Shown: positions 1-6,612, numbered from the stretch's first letter. The stretch is 9,628 nt of DNA from an uncultured Clostridium sp. (GCF_900769625.1 NZ_CAAGHK010000043.1:1-9628); one strand, 5' to 3'. Numbers and translations are program-made. The notes: a model not told the origin generated them from the sequence alone.

Positions 1-19
1 ACGTGTGCTCTTCCGATCT
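1..19 (+). other. Illumina adapter remnant (not genomic)
   Basis: These 19 bases are identical to the 3' end of the TruSeq read-2 adapter, which finishes in GCTCTTCCGATCT. The match stops exactly where the adapter stops and AT-rich genomic sequence begins at base 20. This is untrimmed library adapter carried into the assembly, so the left edge is a contig end and nothing biological should be read into it. Confidence 0.93.
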
Positions 20-32
20 TGAATAATAATTC

Positions 33-60
33 TTGACACTTTCTAAAATTAAATTATAAT
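33..60 (+). promoter_or_regulatory. Sigma-A promoter, perfect consensus
   Basis: TTGACA at 33-38 and TATAAT at 55-60 are separated by 16 bases, so both hexamers match the consensus exactly. Transcription would start near 67, leaving about an 80-base leader before the membrane-protein gene. Only 13 bases separate the adapter from the -35 box, so any upstream operator has been lost. Confidence 0.75.
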
Positions 61-146
61 AAGTTATAAAGAAGTGTTTATTTAAATCCTTCTTTAGTTT
101 TCTTAATAATAATATACAGTATTATATGTAGCAAAGGATGAAAAGA

Positions 147-857
147 ATGAAAAAAGGAATTAATTTAATCAAGCGTGTTATTTTATTCTTTATCGGAATG
201 AGTATCATACAGCTTGGAGTAGCATTATTTTTAAGAACCAATATAGGATCGGACACATTTACAGTGTTTACGCAGGGACTTTCTGAAACACTTAATAAGA
301 CATCATTAAGCAGTAATGCAGTTGTCAACATGATATCGGGAAATAAAGGAGTTACTCCGGGAGTTGCCAATATGATTATTCTTATTTTTATGTTTTGTGC
401 TATCTTATTTATTGAAAGAAAACGTATTAATATTGGAACTCTTATATGTGTAATTGGAGTAGGACCGATAATAGATTTAGGTGTAAAAATAATCTCGTAT
501 TTTCCAGTAGAATCGTATAATATATTTATCAGAATGTTATTAGTTGTTTTTGGATGTTTTATAATAGCAGTAGGTTTTTCAATATTGTCAGCAGCTAATA
601 TTGGTGTAGCACCAAATGATATAATACCATTCATAATAGTTGATAAGACAAAGATTGAATACAGATGGGTAAGAATAGCTTTAGATGCAGCATTTTTAAT
701 AGGAGGATACTTTTTAGGAGGGAAAGTTGGTATTGGAACAGTTCTTTCAATGCTTGCAATAGGACCTTTCATTCAGATGTGTCTTCCAACAGGTGAAAAA
801 TTTGTTGGTTTAATTGTAAATGGAAAGCATCAAGGCTTGGGAGAAGCAACAGCATAA
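147..857 (+). CDS. YczE/YyaS/YitT-family integral membrane protein
   Basis: A 236-residue, very hydrophobic protein of the YczE/YitT type, a family of poorly understood bacterial membrane proteins; the transported or bound partner is unknown. It has an apparent twofold repeat: an NIG motif after the first hydrophobic segment (N32-I33-G34) and a second NIG in the latter half. Glycine signatures characteristic of the family are INIGT (about 94-98) and GGKVGIGT (192-198) followed by an IGP motif. I see five to six likely membrane segments. The start at 147 is preferred over the in-frame ATG at 138, because the only good ribosome site, AAAGG at 133-137, abuts 138 but lies 9 bases from 147. A polar stretch of roughly 20 residues (about 45-68) between the first two segments looks longer than usual for the family. 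The gene is monocistronic, between a consensus promoter and a strong terminator. Confidence 0.85.
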   Translation: MKKGINLIKRVILFFIGMSIIQLGVALFLRTNIGSDTFTVFTQGLSETLNKTSLSSNAVVNMISGNKGVTPGVANMIILIFMFCAILFIERKRINIGTLICVIGVGPIIDLGVKIISYFPVESYNIFIRMLLVVFGCFIIAVGFSILSAANIGVAPNDIIPFIIVDKTKIEYRWVRIALDAAFLIGGYFLGGKVGIGTVLSMLAIGPFIQMCLPTGEKFVGLIVNGKHQGLGEATA

Positions 858-870
858 ATTATTATATGGG

Positions 871-909
871 ACTGTCGGACAGAATAAAATTCTGTTTGAC
901 AGTTTTTTT
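871..909 (+). terminator. Intrinsic terminator of the YczE-like gene
   Basis: ACTGTC (871-876) pairs with GACAGT (898-903), two G-U wobbles continue the stem, and ACAGAAT (879-885) pairs with ATTCTGT (889-895) around a three-base AAA loop. That gives a 15-pair stem followed by a run of seven T (903-909). It begins 13 bases after the stop codon. Confidence 0.92.
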
Positions 910-1170
910 AAGGTATAGGAAAGTATAAAAATTTTTAAAACTGAAACCTAGTTATACCAATGGATTAAGAGGCATGAAAAGGCTAAAGTGTTATTCACAA
1001 AGTGGGACGTGGCGCAGCCACTTTTTTATTATGAGAAGTATATAAAATTAAATGTCCTTGATTGATTATAAGATGTAGTAAAATCAAAATTATATGAATA
1101 TTTATTAGAGGAGAGAATTTGATAAATTATAGCCCATAGTAATATTAAATATGTCATTATATAAAAATAA
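910..1170. other. Non-coding stretch; no gene recognised
   Basis: I found no credible coding sequence in the roughly 500 bases between the YczE-like gene and the STAS gene. The first part holds an inverted repeat (GGTATA 912-917 with TATACC 953-958) and then a terminator-like hairpin at 1009-1027. After that the DNA is almost pure A/T. The one other notable item is an isolated strong Shine-Dalgarno-like string, AGAGGAGAG at 1107-1115. It leads only into a six-codon frame (TTG 1119 to TAG 1139) and may be a decayed gene start or chance. Confidence 0.5.
1009..1027 (+). terminator. Second, orphan intrinsic terminator
   Basis: GTGGC (1009-1013) pairs with GCCAC (1017-1021) around a GCA loop and is followed by six T (1022-1027). 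An alternative outer pairing, AAGTGG (1000-1005) with CCACTT (1018-1023), is mutually exclusive with it. It is the most GC-rich patch of the intergenic region. It could back up the terminator at 871-909, or end a short untranslated RNA beginning somewhere after 909, but I see no convincing promoter for one. Confidence 0.6.
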
Positions 1171-1201
1171 TTGGTAGAATTTTTAAAAAATGTGTTATAA
1201 T
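1171..1201 (+). promoter_or_regulatory. Extended -10 promoter for the STAS-GlgX operon
   Basis: TATAAT at 1196-1201 is preceded by TG at 1193-1194 with one intervening base, a textbook extended -10 element. The best -35 is a weak TTGGTA at 1171-1176 with a long 19-base spacer. Transcription would begin near 1208, giving about a 155-base leader. No second-sigma-type promoter was recognised, so nothing here shows autoregulation by an alternative sigma factor. Confidence 0.5.
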
Positions 1202-1214
1202 TGATTATGCAAAT

Positions 1215-1236
1215 TAAAGTATTAAAAGGTACTTTA
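1215..1236 (+). promoter_or_regulatory. Perfect 7-bp dyad just after the predicted start site
   Basis: TAAAGTA (1215-1221) and TACTTTA (1230-1236) are exact inverted repeats with an 8-base centre. Lying at about +8 to +29 relative to the predicted start, the dyad could be a repressor operator or a 5' hairpin of the mRNA. AT-rich DNA produces such dyads by chance, so this is tentative. Confidence 0.35.
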
Positions 1237-1362
1237 CTGTTTAAGAAAAATAATGAAAAATATTTATTTTTGTTAAGTCTATGAGTTTATGATTTAGTTT
1301 TAACTTAATAAAAATATAAGGGAATATACAAATAATGTTACAAATAAAGGGTTGTGATTAGT

Positions 1363-1668
1363 ATGGAAGTTAGTATTAAGGATGTTAACCATAAAAAATA
1401 TATAGAATTAAAAGGTAAGCTTGATAGTAATTCAAGCAATGATGTCACTGAAAAGATACTTGATGTAATAAAAGACGAAAGTGATATAACTATTGATATG
1501 AGCAAATGTTCCTATGTATCAAGTGCAGGGCTTAGAACCCTTCTTACTATAGGAAAAAGCATCAAGATGAAAAGCGGTCATATGAATATTATAAATTTAG
1601 TTGATGAAGTTAAGGAAGTGATGGAAATGACAGGGTTTGGCAACATTTTTAAGGGGTTTGAACATTAA
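1363..1668 (+). CDS. STAS-domain anti-sigma factor antagonist-like protein
   Basis: A 101-residue single STAS domain, the usual size of RsbV/SpoIIAA-type switch proteins. In partner switching the unphosphorylated form binds a cognate HATPase kinase and frees that kinase's target, while phosphorylation of one serine breaks the complex. The signature loop is Y51-V-S-S-A-G-L57; by alignment of the GL, S54 matches the phosphorylated serine of SpoIIAA (S58 in its DSSGL). The residue before it is serine rather than the aspartate of SpoIIAA and RsbV, a variant that should still be competent. The early LKGKLD (about 16-21) is also typical. I prefer ATG 1363 to the upstream in-frame GTG at 1354, because AAAGGG at 1346-1351 is only 2 bases from GTG and 11 from ATG. 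First gene of a cluster with glgX, a kinase and a phosphatase; 48 bases separate it from glgX. Confidence 0.9.
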   Translation: MEVSIKDVNHKKYIELKGKLDSNSSNDVTEKILDVIKDESDITIDMSKCSYVSSAGLRTLLTIGKSIKMKSGHMNIINLVDEVKEVMEMTGFGNIFKGFEH

Positions 1669-1716
1669 TACTATCTTAATATATTTAGTTATTAATATAA
1701 TAGGGGAGGATTATAA

Positions 1717-3813
1717 ATGATAAGAGTTGATAGTTATCCTACTCATGAGAAAGATGGAATTAAGTATAGAATAGGAAAAGTACTACCATATGGAGCATCG
1801 ATTGTACCTAATGGAGTCAATTTTTCTATATTTTCAAAATATGCTACCTCATGTGAACTTGTGCTCTTCAGAAAGAGAGAAAAAGAGCCGTATGCAGTAA
1901 TACCATTTCCAGATGAATTTAGAATTGGTGATGTTTTTTCAATGATTGTATTTGATATTGATTTTGAGAATGTAGAATATGGATATAGAATGGATGGAAA
2001 ATTTTCACCAGAGGAAGGATTCTGGTTCAATAAGGAGAAATATTTACTAGACCCTTATGCAAAATCTGTTTCAGGCAGGAATGTATGGGGAGAGGATATT
2101 GATGAAGAAAATAAGTTTCAACATCGAGGGAAAATCATGTTTGATGATTTTGACTGGGATGGAGATAAGCCTCTTGAAAAGCCGATGGAAGAACTGATAA
2201 TTTATGAAACACATTTACGGAGTTTTACAAAGGATAAATCAAGTCGTATAAAACATAGAGGTACTTTTGCAGGTCTTGGTGAAAAGATTCCATATCTTAA
2301 AAATCTTGGAATAAACTGTATAGAACTTCTGCCTATTTTTGAATTCGATGAACTTGAAAATGCACGTACAATTGATGGAAAAAAACTACTTAATTACTGG
2401 GGGTATAGCACAGTAAATTTTTTTGCTCCTAAAGCAGGGTATGCTGCTACAGGGAAATATGGAATGGAAGCAGATGAACTGAAGAATCTGATTAAGAAGC
2501 TTCATGTTGCGGGCATTGAGGTAATACTTGATGTTGTTTTTAATCATACAGCTGAAGGAAATGAAAAAGGTCCATACATTTCATACAGAGGAATAGATAA
2601 TAAAACATACTATCTGCTGACTCCTGATGGAAAGTATTATAATTTCAGTGGATGTGGAAATACACTTAACTGCAATAATTCTATTGTCAGAAATTTCATA
2701 CTGGACTGCCTCAGATACTGGGTTTCTGAATATCATATTGATGGATTCAGGTTTGACCTTGCATCAATACTATCGAGGGATGAATTTGGAGCTCCAATGA
2801 AAAATCCACCATTATTAGAAACACTTGCTAATGATGCAATTCTTTCAAAAAGTAAGCTGATAGCTGAAGCATGGGATGCAGGTGGACTTTATCAGGTAGG
2901 AAATTTTCCTTCGTGGGGCAGATGGGCAGAATGGAATGGAAAGTACAGGGATACTGTCAGAAAGTTTTTAAAAGGAGACAGTGTTGCACTTGAATTTATG
3001 AAGAGGATGGAAGGATCTGAGGACTTATACAATGCGAGAACATCAAATGCATCGATTAATTTCATAACCTGTCATGATGGTTTTACATTATATGATCTTG
3101 TTTCATATAATGAAAAGCATAACAAGGATAATGGCGAAAATAACAATGATGGAACTAATGATAATAATAGTTGGAACTGTGGTTTTGAAGGTGAAACAAA
3201 TGATGTTTCAATAAATGAACTGCGAAAGAAGCAGATAAAGAATGCAATAACCATACTATTGATGAGCAGAGGTATACCGATGATATTATGTGGTGATGAA
3301 TTCTGTAATACACAGTTTGGAAATAATAATGCATATTGTCAGGATAACGAAATTTCATGGCTCAACTGGGACAACCTTAATGTATATGATGATATATATA
3401 ATTACTTTAAAGCAATGATACAATTCAGAAAGTCTCATCCTGTTTTGAAAAACTGCAATTATGACATGATAAATAACAGTACAGGATATCCTGAATTATC
3501 ATGGCATAGTGAAAAACCTTGGAGTTTTAATGTATCTAATGATAATCTTTCACTAGCACTGATGTATGTTGAAGATAAGGAAAAATATAAAGTAGAAGAA
3601 GATACTTTTATATATATGGCGATAAATATGCACTGGGAGATGCATGTTTATGAACTGCCAGTAATACCTGAAGATAAGAAATGGTATATATTCTGCAATA
3701 CTTCATGTGAATACGGAAAGGACATTTTTGATGAAAAAATCAGAATTCCCATAGAGGATCAGAATCACATTGTGGTTAATCCAAGAAGCATAATAATACT
3801 TTTGGGTAAATAA
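1717..3813 (+). CDS. glgX: Glycogen debranching enzyme, GlgX/isoamylase type (GH13)
   Basis: A 698-residue cytoplasmic GH13 enzyme that hydrolyses alpha-1,6 branch points of glycogen, normally after phosphorylase has shortened the outer chains. An N-terminal CBM48-like beta domain (about 20-120, with the GVNFSIFS motif) precedes the catalytic barrel. All four conserved GH13 regions are intact: region I DVVFNH (272-277), region II GFRFD with nucleophile D347, region III AEAWD with acid/base E384, and region IV CHD with transition-state aspartate D454. The Asn/Asp/Gly-rich loop at about 465-489 (NEKHN through WNCG) is characteristic of GlgX. A small C-terminal beta domain follows from about 600. 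The start is certain: AGGGGAGG at 1702-1709 lies 7 bases from ATG. Length is normal for the family. Its position between a STAS gene and an RsbW-like kinase gene is unusual for a metabolic enzyme. Exact specificity (GlgX or broader isoamylase) cannot be read from sequence. Confidence 0.94.
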   Translation: MIRVDSYPTHEKDGIKYRIGKVLPYGASIVPNGVNFSIFSKYATSCELVLFRKREKEPYAVIPFPDEFRIGDVFSMIVFDIDFENVEYGYRMDGKFSPEEGFWFNKEKYLLDPYAKSVSGRNVWGEDIDEENKFQHRGKIMFDDFDWDGDKPLEKPMEELIIYETHLRSFTKDKSSRIKHRGTFAGLGEKIPYLKNLGINCIELLPIFEFDELENARTIDGKKLLNYWGYSTVNFFAPKAGYAATGKYGMEADELKNLIKKLHVAGIEVILDVVFNHTAEGNEKGPYISYRGIDNKTYYLLTPDGKYYNFSGCGNTLNCNNSIVRNFILDCLRYWVSEYHIDGFRFDLASILSRDEFGAPMKNPPLLETLANDAILSKSKLIAEAWDAGGLYQVGNFPSWGRWAEWNGKYRDTVRKFLKGDSVALEFMKRMEGSEDLYNARTSNASINFITCHDGFTLYDLVSYNEKHNKDNGENNNDGTNDNNSWNCGFEGETNDVSINELRKKQIKNAITILLMSRGIPMILCGDEFCNTQFGNNNAYCQDNEISWLNWDNLNVYDDIYNYFKAMIQFRKSHPVLKNCNYDMINNSTGYPELSWHSEKPWSFNVSNDNLSLALMYVEDKEKYKVEEDTFIYMAINMHWEMHVYELPVIPEDKKWYIFCNTSCEYGKDIFDEKIRIPIEDQNHIVVNPRSIIILLGK

Positions 3814-3877
3814 TACAAAAACTCTGATGATAAAAATAATTTAAACTAGCTTTTATAATAATAGTGTAGGTGATTTT

Positions 3878-4315
3878 ATGGAATGGTTAAAAAAAGAAGC
3901 CACATTAAATAACTTGAACACAATGATTGATTTCATACTTGACAACTTAAAAAAGGATGTATATGTAACAGAACATATTAACATGGAAGTGCGGCTTTTA
4001 TGTGAAGAAGTGTTGATGAACATAATAAGTTATGCTTATGAGGGAAAAGAAGATATTGGAGAAATGCTTGTTGGATATGAATTTGATATAGATAATAACT
4101 GCGTAGTTTTAAAGATGTGCGATTATGGAATTCAATTTAATCCAATAGAAGAAAAAGACCCTGATCTCACCTGCGATATTATGGAAAGAGATATAGGCGG
4201 ATTAGGAGTATTCCTTATAAAAAAGATATCCGATTTTATAGAATATGAAAGAGAAAAAGGGATGAATATACTTACAATAAAAAAACACTACCTTCCTATT
4301 AATAAATCCAAATAA
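3878..4315 (+). CDS. RsbW-like HATPase_c_2 anti-sigma factor/serine kinase
   Basis: A 145-residue stand-alone GHKL ATP-binding protein of the RsbW/SpoIIAB type, predicted to phosphorylate the STAS partner and to hold an output protein when ADP/ATP and partner state favour it. Bergerat-fold motifs are complete: N box with E44 and N48 in EEVLMN, G1 box D82-Y-G84 followed by QFNP, an EEKDPD segment typical of the HATPase_c_2 subfamily, and G2 box GGLG at 107-110. There is no histidine-kinase phosphoacceptor domain. ATG 3878 is supported by AGGTGA at 3868-3873. It starts 64 bases after glgX with only a weak TATAAT-like -10 (3854-3859) between, so it probably shares the upstream transcript. Its natural partners are the STAS protein at 1363 and the phosphatase at 4497. 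The protein it restrains is not encoded in this window. Confidence 0.92.
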   Translation: MEWLKKEATLNNLNTMIDFILDNLKKDVYVTEHINMEVRLLCEEVLMNIISYAYEGKEDIGEMLVGYEFDIDNNCVVLKMCDYGIQFNPIEEKDPDLTCDIMERDIGGLGVFLIKKISDFIEYEREKGMNILTIKKHYLPINKSK

Positions 4316-4496
4316 CATAGACAATCGAAGTATATGTGTTGTAATAATGAAGTTTCATTAAGTAAAAGAAATCGATATAGATTTCAGATTTCATTGTCAA
4401 GTATTGATTGGAAAATATTAATATAAAAATTAAGTTCGATTTTATAGGAATAAAATGATTTACTTTGAGTTATATGTAACAGAGGAGTGAAATTTT
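4316..4496. other. 181-base gap before the phosphatase gene; weak promoter and dyads
   Basis: This is the longest spacer inside the cluster. It holds two small perfect dyads: AATGAA/TTCATT (4346-4351 and 4354-4359) and GAAATC/GATTTC (4368-4373 and 4380-4385). A weak promoter candidate follows, TTGTCA at 4394-4399 with TATTAA at 4416-4421 at 16-base spacing. Neither hairpin has a T-run, so I do not call a terminator. The phosphatase may therefore have some independent transcription. Confidence 0.3.
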
Positions 4497-6455
4497 TTGA
4501 ATAAAAATTTCTCATTTAATATAAATAAAAATATACTTAGTAAGGTGATATTATGTGCCTTATTTATATTTGTAAGCGGATTTATATTTCAGAATATGAG
4601 GATATTTATGCCGAGTATTATAGAAATAAAGATTGAAAATATATTTCCGCCAGTCATTGGATTGTATTTTGGAACAGTTGGTGCTTTTGCATGTGCCATT
4701 GGAAATCTTTTTGTGGATTTGTACAATAAACAGTATAATATAGGAATATTGATAGTAGATTTTATATTTTATTTTCTATATGCATATATACCATATAAAT
4801 TATGGTATACATTTAATATAAAAGATAAGTGTGAAATTCCAAATCTAAATGATATCAGAGGTATTTTAAGATATATTTATATCATATTTATTGATTCAGC
4901 AACAGTAACGCTGTTGTTGAAGTTATCAATAAGCGTGATGAATGAAACTCCAGTTAAAGTAAGGTTGATTCTATTAGAATTTTTTAATAACTATAATTTT
5001 CAGGCTGTGATCGGAGTGCTGATTCTGATAATTTTTTCAACTACGGAGATACGGCCTCATATACCTAAAACAAGATACAATCTATTAAGGAATATTCATT
5101 ATGAATATATCCTTTATTTTGTTTTAATTTTATTATTCTATGGGATAGTACAGGTGCAGAATAATATTAATGGCGGAAGAGGTGTGATACTGCTGCTGGC
5201 AGTTTCATATATGTTTTTGGTATTTTTTGTGGTAATGCCGATAATAAATAAGGAAAATACTGTAGAAGTATCGAAAATCAGGGGAGCATTTTCTATAAAG
5301 GGTAAGGTGACTATTGGACTGCTGATTTTTGTAATTATTTTTATATGCCTGTTGTATGTACTGGGTTGTATATCATTAAAAAATTATATAAACACTGAGA
5401 GATGTGATCAGGTTTATATGGTTATAGGCATAGCAAGCTACTTTATATTTGCAATTGCACTTTTAGCATTAAAATATGTGGAAAATACGATAACAGTTCC
5501 ACTGCAGATACTGTTCAATGTTGTAAAAAAATTTGCAAAAGGCGATTATGAAAAAATAACTAATGTAAAAGAGCTTGAGGAACAGTGTCTGACAATAAAA
5601 ACTGGTGATGAAATTGAAGAGCTTTCAATAGCTTTCTGCAAGATGATGAGTGATATACAAGAATATGTAAAAAATATTGAGGAAGCAGCAGTAGAAAAAG
5701 AGATAGCAGAGGCAGAGCTTATGGCTGCAACCAAGATACAGTCTTCACTTCTTCCTAATATATTTCCAGCATTTCCACAGAGGAATGATTTTGAAGTCTT
5801 TGCTAATATGAGACCGGCAAAGGGAGTGAGCGGTGACTTTTATGATTTTTACCTTTTTGGAGATAAGCTTGCTTTTGTAATTGCTGATGTATCTGGAAAA
5901 GGAGTTCCGGCCGCCTTATTTATGATGACAGCTAAAAGCGTGATTAAAAATGCATTTGTATCTTCTTCTGATATAAGAGAAGTAGTTAGAAAAGTTAACA
6001 ATGAACTTTGTGAAAATAATGTAGCATTAATGTTTGTAACGGCATTTTTAGGAATAATAGATCTTAAAAAAGGTATAATGACATATGTAAATGCAGGGCA
6101 TACGCCTCCGCTTTTAAAACATGATTTTGAAAACTTTGAGTATATCAATATAAAAAATAACTGTATTCTTGGAATAATTCCAAATGCTGATTTTGAAAAA
6201 CAGGAAATGGAACTGAAAAAAAATGATATACTTTTTTTATATACAGATGGTGTTACAGAAGCAATGGATTCCTATGGAGCATTATATGGAATGGAGAGAT
6301 TGAAGACTGTTTTGAATAAAGAAAACATGAGATATGTCGATATATATGGAATGATTCCAATGGTAAGAAAGGATATATATAGATTCTGTAAGGATGAAAA
6401 ACAGACCGATGATATAACCATGCTTACATTTAAATATTTAAAAAAGAAAGAATGA
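4497..6455 (+). CDS. Membrane-anchored PP2C phosphatase, RsbU/SpoIIE type, with HAMP domain
   Basis: A 652-residue sensor phosphatase expected to dephosphorylate the STAS protein and so switch the module on. The N-terminal half has about nine hydrophobic segments up to residue 326. The stretch at about 48-70 (PPVIGLYFGTVGAF, then AIGNLFVDL) resembles ECF-transporter S-component-like membrane domains, suggesting a small-molecule or membrane signal. A HAMP domain follows (about 325-390, with P335), then a short coiled coil (about 388-425) ending in IQSSLLP, the usual lead-in to RsbU catalytic domains. The PP2C domain keeps its metal-binding aspartates: GDFYD with D447, ADVSGKG with D464, YTDG with D584, and TDDIT with D638/D639. 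Translation starts at a rare TTG (4497), chosen because GAGGAG at 4482-4487 is 9 bases upstream and no ATG is suitably placed. A strong terminator follows 5 bases after the stop. Confidence 0.93.
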   Translation: MNKNFSFNINKNILSKVILCALFIFVSGFIFQNMRIFMPSIIEIKIENIFPPVIGLYFGTVGAFACAIGNLFVDLYNKQYNIGILIVDFIFYFLYAYIPYKLWYTFNIKDKCEIPNLNDIRGILRYIYIIFIDSATVTLLLKLSISVMNETPVKVRLILLEFFNNYNFQAVIGVLILIIFSTTEIRPHIPKTRYNLLRNIHYEYILYFVLILLFYGIVQVQNNINGGRGVILLLAVSYMFLVFFVVMPIINKENTVEVSKIRGAFSIKGKVTIGLLIFVIIFICLLYVLGCISLKNYINTERCDQVYMVIGIASYFIFAIALLALKYVENTITVPLQILFNVVKKFAKGDYEKITNVKELEEQCLTIKTGDEIEELSIAFCKMMSDIQEYVKNIEEAAVEKEIAEAELMAATKIQSSLLPNIFPAFPQRNDFEVFANMRPAKGVSGDFYDFYLFGDKLAFVIADVSGKGVPAALFMMTAKSVIKNAFVSSSDIREVVRKVNNELCENNVALMFVTAFLGIIDLKKGIMTYVNAGHTPPLLKHDFENFEYINIKNNCILGIIPNADFEKQEMELKKNDILFLYTDGVTEAMDSYGALYGMERLKTVLNKENMRYVDIYGMIPMVRKDIYRFCKDEKQTDDITMLTFKYLKKKE

Positions 6456-6460
6456 TATAT

Positions 6461-6498
6461 AAGCACTTAATATAGAATTATTATATTAGGTGCTTTTT
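6461..6498 (+). terminator. Intrinsic terminator ending the partner-switching cluster
   Basis: A continuous 14-pair stem with one G-U wobble joins 6461-6474 (AAGCACTTAATATA) to 6482-6495, closing a 7-base loop. It is followed by five T (6494-6498). It starts 5 bases after the phosphatase stop codon and separates this cluster from the methyltransferase gene. Confidence 0.92.
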
Positions 6499-6561
6499 CG
6501 CATTTAAAAAGATAGTAGTTTTTATGTTAAACTTTGCAGTTTTAGCCTATTGAATATGAAG

Positions 6562-6605
6562 TTATATAATTATCAACTGTCAATTTTCAATTGTCAATTA
6601 TATAA
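6562..6605. repeat. Tandem 14-mer inside a 10-bp inverted repeat
   Basis: Two abutting 14-mers, CAACTGTCAATTTT (6574-6587) and CAATTGTCAATTAT (6588-6601), agree at 12 of 14 positions. They sit between perfect inverted arms TTATATAATT (6562-6571) and AATTATATAA (6596-6605), the right arm overlapping the second copy. This looks like a fragment of a short dispersed intergenic repeat or a cruciform-forming element. It lies just upstream of the promoter for the methyltransferase gene. Confidence 0.6.
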
Positions 6606-6612
6606 AATCATG

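Noticed and set aside
68..95. AAAGAAG/CTTCTTT inverted repeat in the leader of the first gene, followed by T-rich sequence
   Set aside because: Short stem with a 14-base loop and interrupted Ts; too weak to call an attenuator.
122..772. Long minus-strand open frame opposite the YczE-like gene
   Set aside because: It mirrors the hydrophobic codons of the + strand gene, has no ribosome site and no recognisable family.
896..929. TTGACA (896-901) with TATAAA (924-929) as a promoter for a small RNA
   Set aside because: The spacer is 22 bases, and the TTGACA is part of the terminator stem.
1002..1009. GTGGGACG, reminiscent of part of the cyclic-di-GMP-I riboswitch core
   Set aside because: Only eight bases match; the rest of the aptamer (the GCAAACC region, the GAAA tetraloop and its receptor) is absent, and the bases are explained by the terminator hairpin.
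1354..1362. GTG start adding three residues to the STAS protein
   Set aside because: The AAAGGG ribosome site is only 2 bases away, too close; ATG 1363 is better placed.
3109..3183. Asn/Asp-rich stretch in GlgX that looks like low-complexity insertion
   Set aside because: The NEKHN...NDGTNDN...WNCG pattern is a conserved loop of GlgX-type enzymes, not an insertion.
5546..6148. Minus-strand open frames opposite the phosphatase gene
   Set aside because: Ser- and Phe-rich shadow translations of a well-supported + strand protein; no start signals.
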